Positions 47,991 to 59,659 of a DNA stretch of 64,000 nucleotides are shown here, in pieces. Within the stretch, counting starts at the first letter, position 1. The number at the start of each line of letters is the position of its first letter. The stretch spans positions 36,539,956 through 36,603,955 of the forward strand of contig CM049318.1 of NCBI GenBank assembly GCA_026874595.1, read 5' to 3'. The position numbers and the translations under genes were made by a program. The notes under the pieces are model-generated. The model worked only from the letters and a program-made list of their open reading frames with translations, made no database searches and was not told the origin of the DNA. Source of the DNA: Sipunculus nudus. Taxonomy: Eukaryota > Annelida > Sipuncula > Golfingiida > Sipunculidae.

Positions 47991-48206
47991 TTCAGACATA
48001 TCTTCTTTAATATCAATTGATCCAGTAGGATTTTTTCCCTCATGCATATGGATAAAAACCTGTTTTTATTTGTTATATTTTTCAAATTCAGCTTAATTTT
48101 TCACCCACATGTAAACTAGTCCAACACTACCAGAAATGCGGGGCCCTCTGATGATCATTGTCCGACCACATCTAGTTTATATTGCCTTGGGATCCGTTTA
48201 TGAGCT

Positions 48207-48296
48207 CATGGGCCACAACTACTAGGTTATCACTCATATGGGCAACAACTACCAGGTTATCACTCACATGGACCACAATTACCCGGTTTTGACTAT
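48207..48296 (+). repeat. 30-base in-frame minisatellite, three units
   Basis: Exact 30-base units start at 48207, 48237 and 48267. Read from the first base they give three ten-residue repeats of the type HGPQLLGYHS, without a stop. A stop follows at once (tag, about 48303) and one lies just upstream. It could be an exon fragment of a Gly/Pro/Gln/Tyr-rich protein or simply DNA slippage. Confidence 0.65.
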
Positions 48297-48303
48297 AACT
48301 AGT

Positions 48304-49199
48304 TCAGCAGGGACCACAACCAACCACTACAACCAGTCCAGCATGGTCCACTACCAACCAGAACACTCAGGATCAAGTATGGGCCAACCGGAGTTGTAAA
48401 CAGTACCAGGCACCTGATTGTAAGTCCTTTTTCTGTGTCTCCCTTGGGTCATTGATGAGAATGTTTTGTAGCCTCCTGAATTAACCCTGACCACCGTTGT
48501 AATGAGTAAAAATTAGTCCTATGGAACACTTGAGTCATTCTGTTGGATAATATGTCCTGTCTCTCTTGTAGAGAAAAATGAAGACTATTTCATAAATTTG
48601 AGCATTATTATTGTATTTTCTATTAATGTGTTTACTGTAAATCAACAATTAGACGGCCTCAGACTGTTGCATTCTTTATGCATTCATTTTAATGAAAGGA
48701 ATTTTCCATAGTGACTGTATAATGCTCAGTCAGTTAATTTTTTTTGTCACAAGCAGATTGATTCAGGTATTTTTTTATTATTCTACATTTTTAGAGTCTT
48801 ATGCGAATCTTGTGGGGTGTCGTACCAACTGCAAGGTCACCTGTAGGCCGACGTAGATATTAGCCAACTGGAGAATGAAATACAGAGGGGACCCAATTTG
48901 AATAATTCCATTGCACTTCTTTAAGTCACTGATGTATATAGTTAATAATTAAATATTATCATAAATTTGTCTGTCTTGTGTTTTCACTTGTGTGCATCTG
49001 AGAATAAATCTGTCCATTCTGACGAATCTTGGGCAAGGTACCCATGATCTGGGGTGTTTTTTTGGGTATGACCTTGACAGGCCTAATGTTACTTTTTTAT
49101 ATTTTTTTTAAAGACAGTGCTATTATATCAGAAGTCTCACTTCCCCGACGAGCTGAATGTAGACTTCTGAATTACAAAAATGTCTGAGGCATTACTAAA
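48304..49199. other. Non-coding DNA before block E; no gene seen
   Basis: Expected to be intron if the SRD5A3-like gene has upstream exons here, but no segment resembling other SRD5A3 parts was recognised. Confidence 0.45.
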
Positions 49200-49254
49200 T
49201 TAAATTCACTGCATGGTACCTTATTCAATATTTCATTTTGTTTCTTTTAATCAG

Positions 49255-49513
49255 GACATGTATTTACCACCGGATGCAAGGCGCCATAAGGAGACGGTTT
49301 GATCTGGTCTCCTGTCCTCACTACTTCGCGGATATCCTGTTCTACGTCAGCATCGCGTTTTATCTCGGACTAGGTCACATGACATGGTGGCTGTGCACTA
49401 CCCACATCATCATGCATAGACTGGTCTTAGCTCACAGCACACGAAAATTCTTCAAAATCAAGTGCGACGATTACTCCCAGGACCGAAAAATGGTAATGCC
49501 ATTTCTCCTGTAA
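49255..49513 (+). CDS. SRD5A3: Terminal exon of an SRD5A3-like reductase, frameshifted
   Basis: SRD5A3 is an ER-membrane enzyme of dolichol synthesis (saturation of the polyprenol/polyprenal alpha-unit) needed for N-glycosylation. After a strong acceptor ('tttcttttaatcag' at 49241-49254), 71 codons from 49298 to the TAA at 49511 show the family's C-terminus: FDLVSCPHYFADILFY, then GHMTWW, then a hydrophobic helix, a basic segment and the typical ending MPFLL (commonly PFLF). The family is about 320 residues long, so this is the last quarter; no upstream exon was found in the window. Between codon cca (49284-49286) and ttt (49298) there are 11 bases where the sister copy has 12. The exon's 5' ten or so codons are thus in another frame and meet TAA at once (49287-49289). 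It may be a pseudogene, a sequencing slip, or use another acceptor. Confidence 0.75.
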
Positions 49514-50190
49514 CTTTTGTTTTAATATAAGTCTATCTGATAATTTTTGTTTCATTCGAACTGGGCAGTAAACTTATTTTGACGCTTAAGTTGCCCACTT
49601 TTTTTTGCCTTTTCATTTTAGTGCAAGGGAACTAGCAGTATTATATTTTACAGAAAAAGACTTAATTTTTATACTTTCATATATAACTTTTTTTCAGAAA
49701 GATTTGTTTCGAACTTTTTCTCGGGTAATAATACTTTTTTATACTTTTTTTCTCAATTAGTTATCTTTCGGTTGATTATTTCCTAATCTATATTCATATT
49801 TTATAACTTAACAATTCGATAGATATGCGCTGTCAATCTTTCAAAAGAAAAATATTTTACTGAGCAAAGATTGCCTCGATAGAGCGATCGGATATATGAA
49901 ATACTCGGGATTAATGTGTTATATGTCCTTAATAAATGCAAATATCAAACTTGTTGCGTCTAAAAGCACACATATAGTACAACTGTGCAAACATCCTACA
50001 CTTTGGCAATGATTTAAATTTTGTCATTTTTTCAGACAATTCTTCAACTTGTTCAGGCAAGATCTAAATTAATTATAATTGTTTTTCATAGAGTCCAGGG
50101 TGGCAGCACTGAACTAGTCTTACAAATGCTTAACATTTCATTAACACATTATGTGTCTAACAACGGAGCTCCACCGTGCGTTAATATACA
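49514..50190. other. 3' flank of the reductase exon, block E
   Basis: AT-rich and matched by 57078-58126. Presumed 3' untranslated and downstream DNA. No further gene is seen. Confidence 0.55.
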
Positions 50191-52680
50191 TACTAGCTGC
50201 ACCCATGGAAAATCCACGGCTCTGCCTGATGCATATTTTTTAATTAGCAGATAGGAACTAAACGACGCATACTTTAATCCTTAAGGTTTTTGCAGGATCT
50301 TTTGTCATGTGTTCACTTATATGATGTAAAGATTACTTCTGCAAGAATTCTCCATGAACAGCCTCCCCCAAAATATCAACATAGAAAGAAAAATTATTCT
50401 ATTCCAGAAATCACACCAAAAAAAAATAAATTTTGGAAAGAGACGAGAGGCATATACAGGGTTACGAATATGTAAGTGAGAAGTTTTTTTCCCCGATAAA
50501 CAACATAGATCCCACAACTTCATTGCTTGGGGATTATCGTAGATATAACGATTGTATGAAGAAGCATTCAACCGTGAACTTATATGAAAGATGCTTTGTA
50601 TTAGTTGCAGAAACACGATGTTTATTTAGTGTAGTTAATTGAAGGTATAGTCTAAGGCATGTTAACAGACACATGCGTTATTTATATACACATGCATATG
50701 TCGTTGCAGTCTCTTGTACGCGAAACGTATAGCTGCCAATGTGAAAAAGATTGGCCAAGAAATAGATATTCCAACTTATTAAATTTGGGTTTAAATTGAC
50801 ATGGAATAAGAAGGTATGATGCAAAATTGACAACTCTCCCAGATAAAAAGAACGTAGGTTGATATATTTTGATGAAAGCATTTAGCAAAGAAACCACTTC
50901 AACCTTGGTTCGTTGCATTGTCTTTCAGCAAATTAACGCAAAAAGTAATATACAGATTTTCCTGAAAATTTGTAGAGTAAAACTGCATCCGTAATCCATT
51001 ATATATTTGGAGGTAATCGGAATTACCATAACATTTTTAAAAATATGTCATAATTACAATTCCACAAAGGAATAATTATAAGGGGCTATTCCTTTGTTCC
51101 CGAGCAGAAGCAGGCCATTCGTATTCAGTTGTTCTGCCATTTGCCTGGTGACTCCGTGTTTCTGAACCATGACTGATAAGCAGATTCTGGCGGGGGTTCC
51201 AGATTCCCCAAGAGATTGAGGACCCATAGAAGTGTGTGCAATCCCCCGCCTCCAATGACTTCCTTTTGAAAAAAAAATTGCAAACAACTTGTATATCGGT
51301 CGAACTATTAAAACCATGGTTATACCATGGAAAGATACTTCTGAATGTATAAAAATCAACATACCTGTAAACCTACAAAACGGTGATCGTGTAAAGGGTT
51401 TCAGCTCTTTGTGTCAACTCAACAGAAAAGTGCTCCCTATTAAAAGATTCATGGGGACTAGTGTTCCGTGCTTAAATTTAAAACCTTTTACTTCCTTTCG
51501 ACAGATTAAACAGTTCCTTAACTGGCGATATAATGGAAATGGGGTTCAGCCTGGATTACAGGTCGCCCCCTGAAAAAAGCATGACAGACAAAAAATGTTT
51601 TGCTGAACATTTGTAGAGGGTAAGGGTAAAGCCATATCAATAGCCAAGTTCATATTGGAAGAAATCAGAATCACCACAATATATATTTTTTATAAACCAT
51701 TATGACAAAGGACCATTCCTTTGTTCCCGTGTGGAAACCACCTATTCGTATTTATTAGTTCTGCCACTCGCAAGGTGAACTCGTGTTACTGAAGCATGAC
51801 AGTGTCTACACATGAAACGCATACACATTAAAAACACATGAATAATATTAATGGAGATTCAGGTGGATGTCTGTACACCCTGACTACAGATTCTAATTTG
51901 TTATAAATTTAAAAGTGTAATGGTGATATTTTTTATCATGTTTCACCATCCCTACAGACAACGGATCCTAACAAATATATGTGAACACCCTCCCCCCCCC
52001 CCCCCCCCCGAATCCCACTCCCACCAAACCCAAATGATAATTAAGTTGTGGGGCTCTTTTTGAAAAAAAAAATCATAAAACACATGACTTGGCCGATTTT
52101 TTGAAACCATGGTTATCATGGATAGATATTTTTGAATGTATAAAAATCAACATACCTGTAACCCCTAAAAAAATTGTCAAATGGTGGTCACATTACTAGA
52201 CTTAGTGCAAAGTGTTGACCAAACCGAAAAGCCCTCGCATTGAGAGCGGAGTCCTGTGGTCTTTGGATTAAAAACCTTAACTTCCTTTGAGAGAGAAAAT
52301 TTCTTTAGAGGCGTTACAAAGGATATTGGAGATCAATGGGGATTATAGTGAACCCGCGTGACCGCGTAATGCACGGAAATGCCTTTTGTTCAGGACATGC
52401 GCGCTGGCCACGGTCTCAACAGGCCAGTGAAAATCCCCGAGGCGCCACCTGAAAAAGCGTCACAGGCGTGGAGGACCTTGCAGCACAAACGAAATAGGGG
52501 CACCTAATGGTGAAATATTAAATATATTGATTATTCAGCTTAATATGGCATAATCCCGCAAAATAAAACAAACTTGTCCTAGAAGAGCTCACCACTAATT
52601 CGTCTGCCGCATTTGGAGAGTTAATTCAAGCGGAAGCAGGTAAACCGTGGTCTAGAAAAAAACTAACTCCGTATTAATTA
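50191..52680. other. 2.5 kb present only in unit 1 of block E
   Basis: In unit 2 sequence equivalent to 50187 (with the hAT-like element removed) runs directly into the equivalent of 52690. The segment contains a local tandem duplication (50960-52310) and no recognisable gene. The 95-codon frame at 51289-51573 spans one repeat unit and is not kept in the other, so it is not called. Confidence 0.55.
50960..52310 (+). repeat. Local direct repeat, period about 650-750 bases
   Basis: Matching pieces are 'attcctttgttcccg.g' (51089, 51715), 'tattcgtattcagttgttct'-type (51118, 51747), 'aaccatggtta' (51311, 52106) and 'atgtataaaaatcaacatac' (51344, 52136). A poly-C run (51988-52008) lies only in the second unit. 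Confidence 0.8.
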
Positions 52681-52897
52681 TATTGATATATTGATTTTAC
52701 ACAACTCATTGCAATGACCTGAACTTTCCGACAAAGGCGCCATCTAAAAATTTGATACAGTATTAAACTCAATGTATCAGTAGTGTCTTTTTCTATCACA
52801 CGCTGGCGCTGCAGATTGGTAAAGTTTGCTTGAGACAAATTCTGTTGTGGTCGCACGTACAGTGTCGTGCCATTTCAAATGCTCCTGCTGATATTTT

Positions 52898-53350
52898 TCA
52901 AATTTAATTTATATCCTTTATTTTTTTTTTTTTTGAGGTAATCGCCTCCATTTATGCTCTATAATCTAATTCTTAATTTAAAGAATGTACATCTGCAAAG
53001 TTCCATTTCGGTTTGGGACTACGTGACAGGGAGGTGGCACTCCCTTATTATCACATAATTTTTTCAATCCCGGTGTCACCAAGGCCCAGTGTCTGCGGCA
53101 CCTGCGGGTCCTGGGTGTGTATTCAACCCCATTACTGGGTCATAACACCGTTGAACCCCCCCCCCCCTTCCCCAAAGACGCACTCGTTTGTGAGTGATAC
53201 ATGGCTGCAGGGCGCAGCCTTCCCATTAAGCACGCAGAGCGCTCGCTCTTGTTGGGGTAAAAATCTCACCACCTCGGATGAAATTTGAACTAATGACCTC
53301 CCGGCTTTGAGTGGTGGGATCTACCCTTGAGGCTCAGAAGCCGGTAGCCT
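52898..53350 (-). mobile_element. tRNA-derived SINE, second copy, minus strand
   Basis: Read on the minus strand this matches the SINE at 30058-30452 through its whole body. The tRNA-like head (B box about 53285-53297, decayed to 'gttcaaattt') is at the right, then 'gtgcttaatgggaagg', 'cactcacaaacgagtgcg' and 'gacccagtaatgggg', with the A-tail as poly-T at 52919-52935. It is absent from the matching place in unit 2 (about 60000-60025). Possible decayed target duplications are 'ctgctgatatttt' (52885) and 'ctgctaatttt' (53351). A poly-C run (53156-53167) interrupts the body. Confidence 0.85.
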
Positions 53351-53359
53351 CTGCTAATT

Positions 53360-54609
53360 TTGCCCGTTTATTGTTTAAATTAAAAAGTGTCAAATAATTT
53401 GCTTACCTCAGCTAATGGAGAAGAAGTAACATTTGCTCATCCTAACTGCCCATCTCCTAAAACGCCAAAAAAATAAAAACTTTTTTTTCCGTTGGTACAC
53501 AATAACGCACCATGTCGATAGCCTGTTGCATTTTAGCTGTGGAAAACAAAAGTTTTATCCATTTGCTTATCAGTTTCTGATAAAAAAAAAAATTACCCAT
53601 TAGCCATTAATAAAATAAATAGATGAAGGGTTTCTCTCTTACTAAAATCTAGATGTCGTCGCTAATATCATACTGAAACCCATAATAACCCAGTGTTATA
53701 GAATATAGAGAATAATAATGAACCTACCAGAATGAATTACTATATTGAATTTTAATAAATTAATGTAATCTGGACAGATCATTCTTTTGTCCTAAACTTG
53801 TTATTCTGAATATTAAATCGTAGCTATTTACACTAGATTTTTTAGCACATATTTGTTGAATAAAAATCCATAACATTTAATTTATGTGTTGTACTTTTGT
53901 GAGACAGACAGAGAGAGAAAGCGAGAGAGATAGAAATATATACATGTATTTGTGTGTGCTCGTGCATGATTGTTTGGGTATGTGTTTGTTTCCTTTGTAT
54001 TCCGACCTATTATCTTGTATTATAACATCGGGTGACTTTAATTATATCAAGTGACATTAATTGAAAATTAAACATAAAAACTGCATAATTTGCATTTCAT
54101 TGGTCAGTAACTGAGGGCAAGATCCACTGGCCACACGGCCGACCGATTTTGATGACGTTCGAGTGCGCACTAACTCTCAAGTGTCAACCGCGGCATTGGA
54201 ACTAGGCTAAAAAGAGATTTATTTTGAGAAGTAACAACATCTGGTTGAAAGGCGTGACAGAGGATAGTTCTGAGACGCCAACCCATGCGTACATCGATCA
54301 AAACCTTTTGATTTAATCGAGTCTGCTTTAAATGGGGAAATTATGTTTGGGATGAACTTGATCATGTGTCCTGATTTTAATGAATTGTAAATTAAATAGC
54401 ATTATTGCGTAATAATCCCCCCCCCCAAAAAAAAAAAAACACTGTATACCGCCCGCCGTCAATTTTACTATTCCGTCTGGTGGATTCTAGTTGAGGAGGC
54501 GATTTATATGACACTTTGCTGTTGCGGTAAATGAAATTTGATATGTAGCTATATCTTTTTTATAGTTTGGTAAGTTTTAAAATTTATTATTTTAATTATG
54601 CCGCCGCAA
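53360..54609. other. Right part of block E, unit 1; no gene seen
   Basis: Counterparts are 60027-60840 and 62386-62725. It contains 'gagacagacagagagagaaa' near 53904 and poly-C/poly-A at 54417-54440. Confidence 0.55.
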
Positions 54610-55032
54610 GGTGGGGAGGTATTATTTTTTTCATCCTTGCTAGTTTTTTGTTAGCAAAGCAATTTACACAAAAGGGTTATAAGCAGATTCTGGTGAATTT
54701 TTATTGGATTTATGGGAACAACCAAGGAACAATCCATTCACCTGATGGCTTTGTTTTCTAGGTGATCGGGTTACTAGAACACGATTTTAATTCAAAAGAT
54801 ATCTTAACCATTGTGAGATAGGCCAAATGCTTTGTCCTATCAGAGGGCAATAGTTATTTATTGGTATGAGGGCCCGCCTTCGTCCTAGACCACACCACTG
54901 GAGTTGGTGAAACGTAACACATTATTATCTATAAAGCAGGCTGCCTAATTTTATTTGGATAATGGCAGAACCTGTACTCTCTGACTATTTTCGATATTTT
55001 TTTTTTGCATTCAATTATACATTTATTCAAAG

Positions 55033-55086
<54 letters not shown>

Positions 55087-56660
55087 AATACAACATCCTT
55101 TTTCATTATAACATTAATTCCATCGATCCTCCGCGACACATGGAGGCGGTGAAGATGATCAATGCTTGAAAATGATATTTCATGAGGATTGAGACTGCCA
55201 TCAGGTTACCCAATCTCCACACTTAAGATCAATCTATGAGCTTATATTTTGCATCAATTGATCTTGTTCCTGTGAGGTAGTTACAGGTACCATCACCGCC
55301 ACGATAGGTGCGAGTACCGCGATCGGCTAAGTTATCCGAGAACGCTTATTAATTAAGCCATTTTCATCGGGTACTAGGGGCAGTATACAGACTAATCGTT
55401 TGAGCGCGTTAGTTATTCCAAGGTGTCCGCTTAAACAGTGTAACCTAGTGACCACCACCTATTGAGTCTTTTTCAATTGGTCCGCACCCATGAGGTGATA
55501 ATTTAAAAGACAAGGCCCAGCGGTGAGTGAAACGATTTCAGTTAACATCTCCGGAATCCCCTACCTTAGGGTAAATTATCCTAAAACTGCATAACGTTAC
55601 TACCAGAATTTATTTTATTACAAGGAAACACTTCCTTAAACACTTACATTTTACACGCGCATGCCCACTCTAACAACTTATTCCAAGAAGATCTTACCAC
55701 ATAAATTAAATCCATCTTTATGTAATTTGCCTCGAGCCCTCTTATGAGTCCGATTCTGTGCAGTGTGAGGACTGTTACAATTGGCCCTCAGGCAGAAAAA
55801 GTCAGTTTTCTTTTTCCTTTTATACAAAAGAACAGCACATATACTACAACTTGTACTCAAACACCTCAGTCGTGTCCAATTAACATTGGCTTCACGTTAC
55901 GCAAGGCAAAGAATGAACATATTTGATGGTATGATAAGCACAATTACGTTTCCTTTACAGACGAGACATGATATTGATCAAGTTCGTACTTTCTCAGTCC
56001 CACTGCGTGAAGCGAAAACGAATCGCAGATTTGTTTCGTGTAATTTATTTTTCAATTTCCGAAACGATGACGATCAAAACATCTCATTCACGCTTTATGC
56101 TATTTTTATACTGAGCTGTTTTATAGAACACTCATTGAAGTTATAAAGTATTTCAATTCCCAGTGCTAAAGCCATGAGCATCATGTATCAGTGGAACATT
56201 ATCCAAGGCGTTCAACGACATCAATCCTTTTAGCTATTGTTGTACCGTTTGAATTTTCCTTTCTTTATTTAACTGATTTTGAGGTATCAATATCTCATCC
56301 CCGGGGTAAGGATTTGTATGAGACTAGCTGACAAGTGGCGTTATGAAAATTATAAGCGCCAACTTGAAGCCGACCTAAAATGTACCTATTTTTCGAGCCG
56401 GTCGAGTTTATTTTACAGCCGGAAAAATCTGCATATAACGTTGAAGTCTAACAGATCGACGCATTATCTGAACGTAACGTTGAAATCTTGCCGACCAAAG
56501 CAGTCCTGCATACCTATATCGATATAGGATTTAACGTGCATGCATGTCACCAGATTTCCCCAGCCATTTTGGTACCTGTTGTTAAGCCTTCAAATTTCCT
56601 ACGTCGTTTAAATTGTGAAAGAAGGGAAGGAATGAAGACTGGTATCCTAAAGGCAGATCT
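54610..56660 (+). repeat. Block D, copy 2
   Basis: This matches 15638-17690. It starts at 'gccgccgcaaggtggggagg' and 'tattatttttttcatcc'; the copy at 63680 starts with the related 'cgccgatagctgggtagg', so the element edge is probably this GCCGCC-type word. Frames that are open in one copy are broken in the other. Confidence 0.85.
55034..55083. repeat. (AT)n microsatellite
   Basis: About 25 AT units, at the same site as the array at 16061-16102. Confidence 0.95.
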
Positions 56661-56817
56661 TGATGATCTATGATCAATAATAAAAAAATAATGATCATTA
56701 ATTAAGCTAGGAGAGGAAATATTTTGAAACGCGGCACAGTTTGGTCCTCATTGTTTAAAAGCAATACGGTGATGTAGCAACCGATATTTCATTGTGCGTT
56801 TTTTTCTTTTAAATCAG

Positions 56818-57077
56818 GGCATGTTCTGACTACCGGATACAGGGTGCCAAAAGTAGGAAGGTTTGACCTGGTTTCATAATCACACAACTTCGCGGATATC
56901 CTGATCAAGGTCAGCATCGCGTTTTATCTCGGACTAGGTCACATTAACAGTTGGCTATGCACTGCTTACGTCATCATGCGTAGACTGGTCTTAGTACTGT
57001 GTACACAAAAGTTCTACCAAAACAAGTTCGACGATGATCCCAGGGATAGTAAAATTGTAGTGCCATATCTCTTGTAA
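56818..57077 (+). pseudogene. Second copy of the SRD5A3-like terminal exon, nonsense mutation
   Basis: The acceptor 'ttcttttaaatcag' (56804-56817) is kept. Reading from the third base, the frame runs without a shift through GYRVPKVGRFDLVS. This segment matches the reductase family's G-Y-[RK]-[IV]-P-x-G-G-x-F-x-x-V. TAA at 56877-56879 then replaces the Cys codon of the SCPHYF motif. After the stop the frame continues for 65 codons to the same terminal TAA (57075), with IAFYLGLGH intact but PHY changed to SHN and TWW changed to NSW. The loss of conserved residues besides the stop indicates a pseudogene. It lacks the one-base deletion of the first copy, so the lesions are independent. Confidence 0.8.
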
Positions 57078-57538
57078 CGTAAGTTTATGATAGAAGCCCA
57101 TTTGCGAACCCTTGACAGTATGTTGTTTTATGCTGAAATTCCCTTCTCACTTTCTCTCCTTGTCATTATAGTACACGAGAACTAAATGTATCGTTACTCT
57201 TTCCTGTTCCACATTGTATCGCCCAATAGAATGTGTTAATCAAATAAGTAAGTTGAAATGAAGGAATGAGGCTAGGCCACCATACCGTGTAAAATATTTG
57301 TGCAATGCATAAGAAAGATAAATATCTGGGGGGGGGGATTTATTTTTACAAAATCGCAGCCAAACTAATGAGTATAAGGTCACTACCTCAGATGCTCCAA
57401 CAACTACATTTAAAAGCTGCTGATTGGTTGCTGAGTGTCATTAAATATTCTTAAATGTACTTGCCAAAGTGAGGCTGATAAGGCATGGCAGAGTTCATTT
57501 TACTTACGCAAAAGATTAGGAAGAAACGGAAGGGTGCG

Positions 57539-57541
<3 letters not shown>

Positions 57542-57579
<38 letters not shown>
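57542..57579. repeat. (AT)n microsatellite
   Basis: About 18 AT units. Confidence 0.95.
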
Positions 57580-57581
<2 letters not shown>

Positions 57582-58377
57582 GATGTAGTTTTACATCTTT
57601 TCACCATCATTAGCTTTAGTGTCAAATTGTGTGAAAACATTTAAGATAATAATCACCAAATTTCAAAGGGCTCCTTCTAGTGGAACAGACTGTTTATCAA
57701 AAAGGATTTTTTGTTAAACTATTTCATACATTTTTTTAGGTATTGAAACTTTTTTCTCGAATTTTTACCTACACGATAATTATTTTACAACCTATACTCA
57801 TATATTTCAGAACTTATAGAAACGATAGGTATACTCTGTTAACATTTCATCATACTGACATTTTAGTGAGCGAAGATTGGCTCGATATAGTGAGAGGATA
57901 CTAGTATATGAAATAAGGAGGATTTATGTGTTATGTCCTAAATAACCAAAAAATATCAAACCTGTTGCTTGTCTAAAGGCAACACATATAGGACAACTGT
58001 GCGAAAAATCCCACACTTTGGCAATGATTTAAATATTTTCTTACCTTTTTTTTCATTCAAGATCTTCTAACATTTTTGTATAGTCTAGAGTGGCAACACT
58101 GAAATTGTCTAACCAATGGTTAACACCAGAGGCGTATTCATAGGGGGGTGCAAAGGGGCGCGTGCCCCACCTAAAACTCTGATACCAGTCAACTCCTGGC
58201 AAGTGTTATGTTTGTTATTGTTGTTTATGTTATTTTAATTCAGTATGCATACACATATATTTAAAATATGGCGTTTTAAGTAAAAAAAAATTTCATGTTT
58301 CTCTATGCGCGGTTATGGTCATGTTATTCCCATACGGAAAAGAAAGATGAAAAACATTAAAGATCTTTGATTAAATG

Positions 58378-58379
<2 letters not shown>

Positions 58380-58421
<42 letters not shown>
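58380..58421. repeat. (AT)n microsatellite
   Basis: About 20 AT units inside the hAT-like element. Confidence 0.95.
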
Positions 58422-58422
<1 letters not shown>

Positions 58423-58675
58423 TATATAATAATGTATATTTATTATCAGTTCTTAAGGTTCCTATTGACCTAAAGCGAAACTAGTTTTGTTGTATTTGTT
58501 GAAATTTTTTTGATGAAAGAGCAAAAGCTTGGCAAGATATTATTCGTAATGTAAATGTAAAGAGTGTCAGACTTTCAAAATTTCTAAATAAAATCTAAAC
58601 ATTAAAGGGATTATATACTTACACATTTCTCTTATGTTTTTTACTATCTCTCTTTTCTATTTTATTTGTGTGCAG

Positions 58676-58963
58676 AAGTTAAGTCTCCAAACCCTGTGTT
58701 TGTTCTGTAACGTGATGGTGGATGGCCAAAAACTGTTAAATAATCCATGCAAGCTATTGGTACTTTCACTAGACGCTTGCTGTGCCTCATTTTTTTTAAA
58801 ATTTACCCTGGAATACACCAAGAGACTGTATGAAAGCTTCCGGTTTCTTGATTCTGGGGTAATTAAAATCACCTCTAAATACCCAGCTACTGTCAATGGA
58901 GCTAGATGGCCAGGCTTTATGTCAAAAAGCTGCATTATCAATAATAATATAAACCTGAAAATG
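58676..58963 (+). CDS. Candidate 96-codon exon inside the hAT-like element, unknown product
   Basis: A pyrimidine-rich tract with acceptor 'tttgtgtgcag' ends at 58675 and a donor 'atg|gtatgc' follows 58963. The 288 bases between are open in frame, exactly 96 codons, phase 0 at both sides. The product begins KLSLQTLCLFCNVMVDGQKL (a CxxC pair), has a hydrophobic middle (KLLVLSLDACCASFF) and a basic end. No family is recognised. The minus strand is also open across 58657-58971, so the coding strand is not certain. A transposase exon is a reasonable guess given the location. Confidence 0.35.
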
Positions 58964-59303
58964 GTATGCAAATAACAGTCAATGAGTATTTTTTACTTCT
59001 AATATGTCTTCTGTTTATGTACTTTAATTACCTCAGGTCAGACTATCTTTATTTCTTTTTAACTCCAACTGGCTATAGTTCGAACTAAATTTCTGCAAAA
59101 AATAATTTATCTACGAAAACCTATATTATGGATTTCATTATCAGAAGCTTTACAAGAAAAATAGATGTAGTATTCTTTGACAGATTCAGTGACTGAATAG
59201 TTAATCCATTTAAGTTCTTCTGACCATCTTCTACTGAAAAGTTACAATTAAGTTACAACACTACACTTATTGATGCATGTATTTTTCTGTTGTTCAAATT
59301 ATC

Positions 59304-59308
<5 letters not shown>

Positions 59309-59382
<74 letters not shown>
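59309..59382. repeat. (AT)n microsatellite
   Basis: About 37 uninterrupted AT units. Confidence 0.95.
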
Positions 59383-59385
<3 letters not shown>

Positions 59386-59599
59386 GGTCCCAGAGTTAAC
59401 AAAATAAACATCTTGAACTAGATACCTTACAAAATTACATATAATAATCCTAATAATTATGCACGAACTAACAATATTTGATTTGTTTAGTAGGAGACAA
59501 TTTAACAGCCAAGCAATGTGTTCAAACAAGTTTAAATATGCTTGCTTCCTACTAAGGGCTTTGTTGAATATCAATATAATAAAAAAAAAAGATTTATTA

Positions 59600-59601
59600 A
59601 T

Positions 59602-59656
<55 letters not shown>
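59600..59656. repeat. (AT)n microsatellite
   Basis: An AT run with one 'aaat' break, about 85 bases from the right end of the hAT-like element. Confidence 0.95.

Positions 59657-59659
<3 letters not shown>

Larger units (their letters stand above)
49200..56660 (+). repeat. Tandem unit 1 (block E followed by block D copy 2)
   Basis: Block E (49200-54600) matches 56790-62725. Anchors are the reductase exon, 49860-50030 with 57866-58045, 52700-52880 with 59816-59990, 53400-54190 with 60030-60830 and 54236-54560 with 62390-62710. Block D (54610-56660) follows here and begins again after block E copy 2 (63680 on). The unit is therefore a tandem segmental duplication with a period of roughly 7.4-9 kb depending on insertions. 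About 50190-52680 is absent from the second unit. Confidence 0.85.

Noticed and set aside
51289-51573. 95-codon plus-strand gene
   Set aside because: It lies in one unit of a local direct repeat and is disrupted in the other unit; no motif or splice context supports it.
58657-58971. Minus-strand gene opposite the candidate exon in the hAT-like element
   Set aside because: It is open over the same span but lacks splice signals as good as those on the plus strand; kept only as an alternative.
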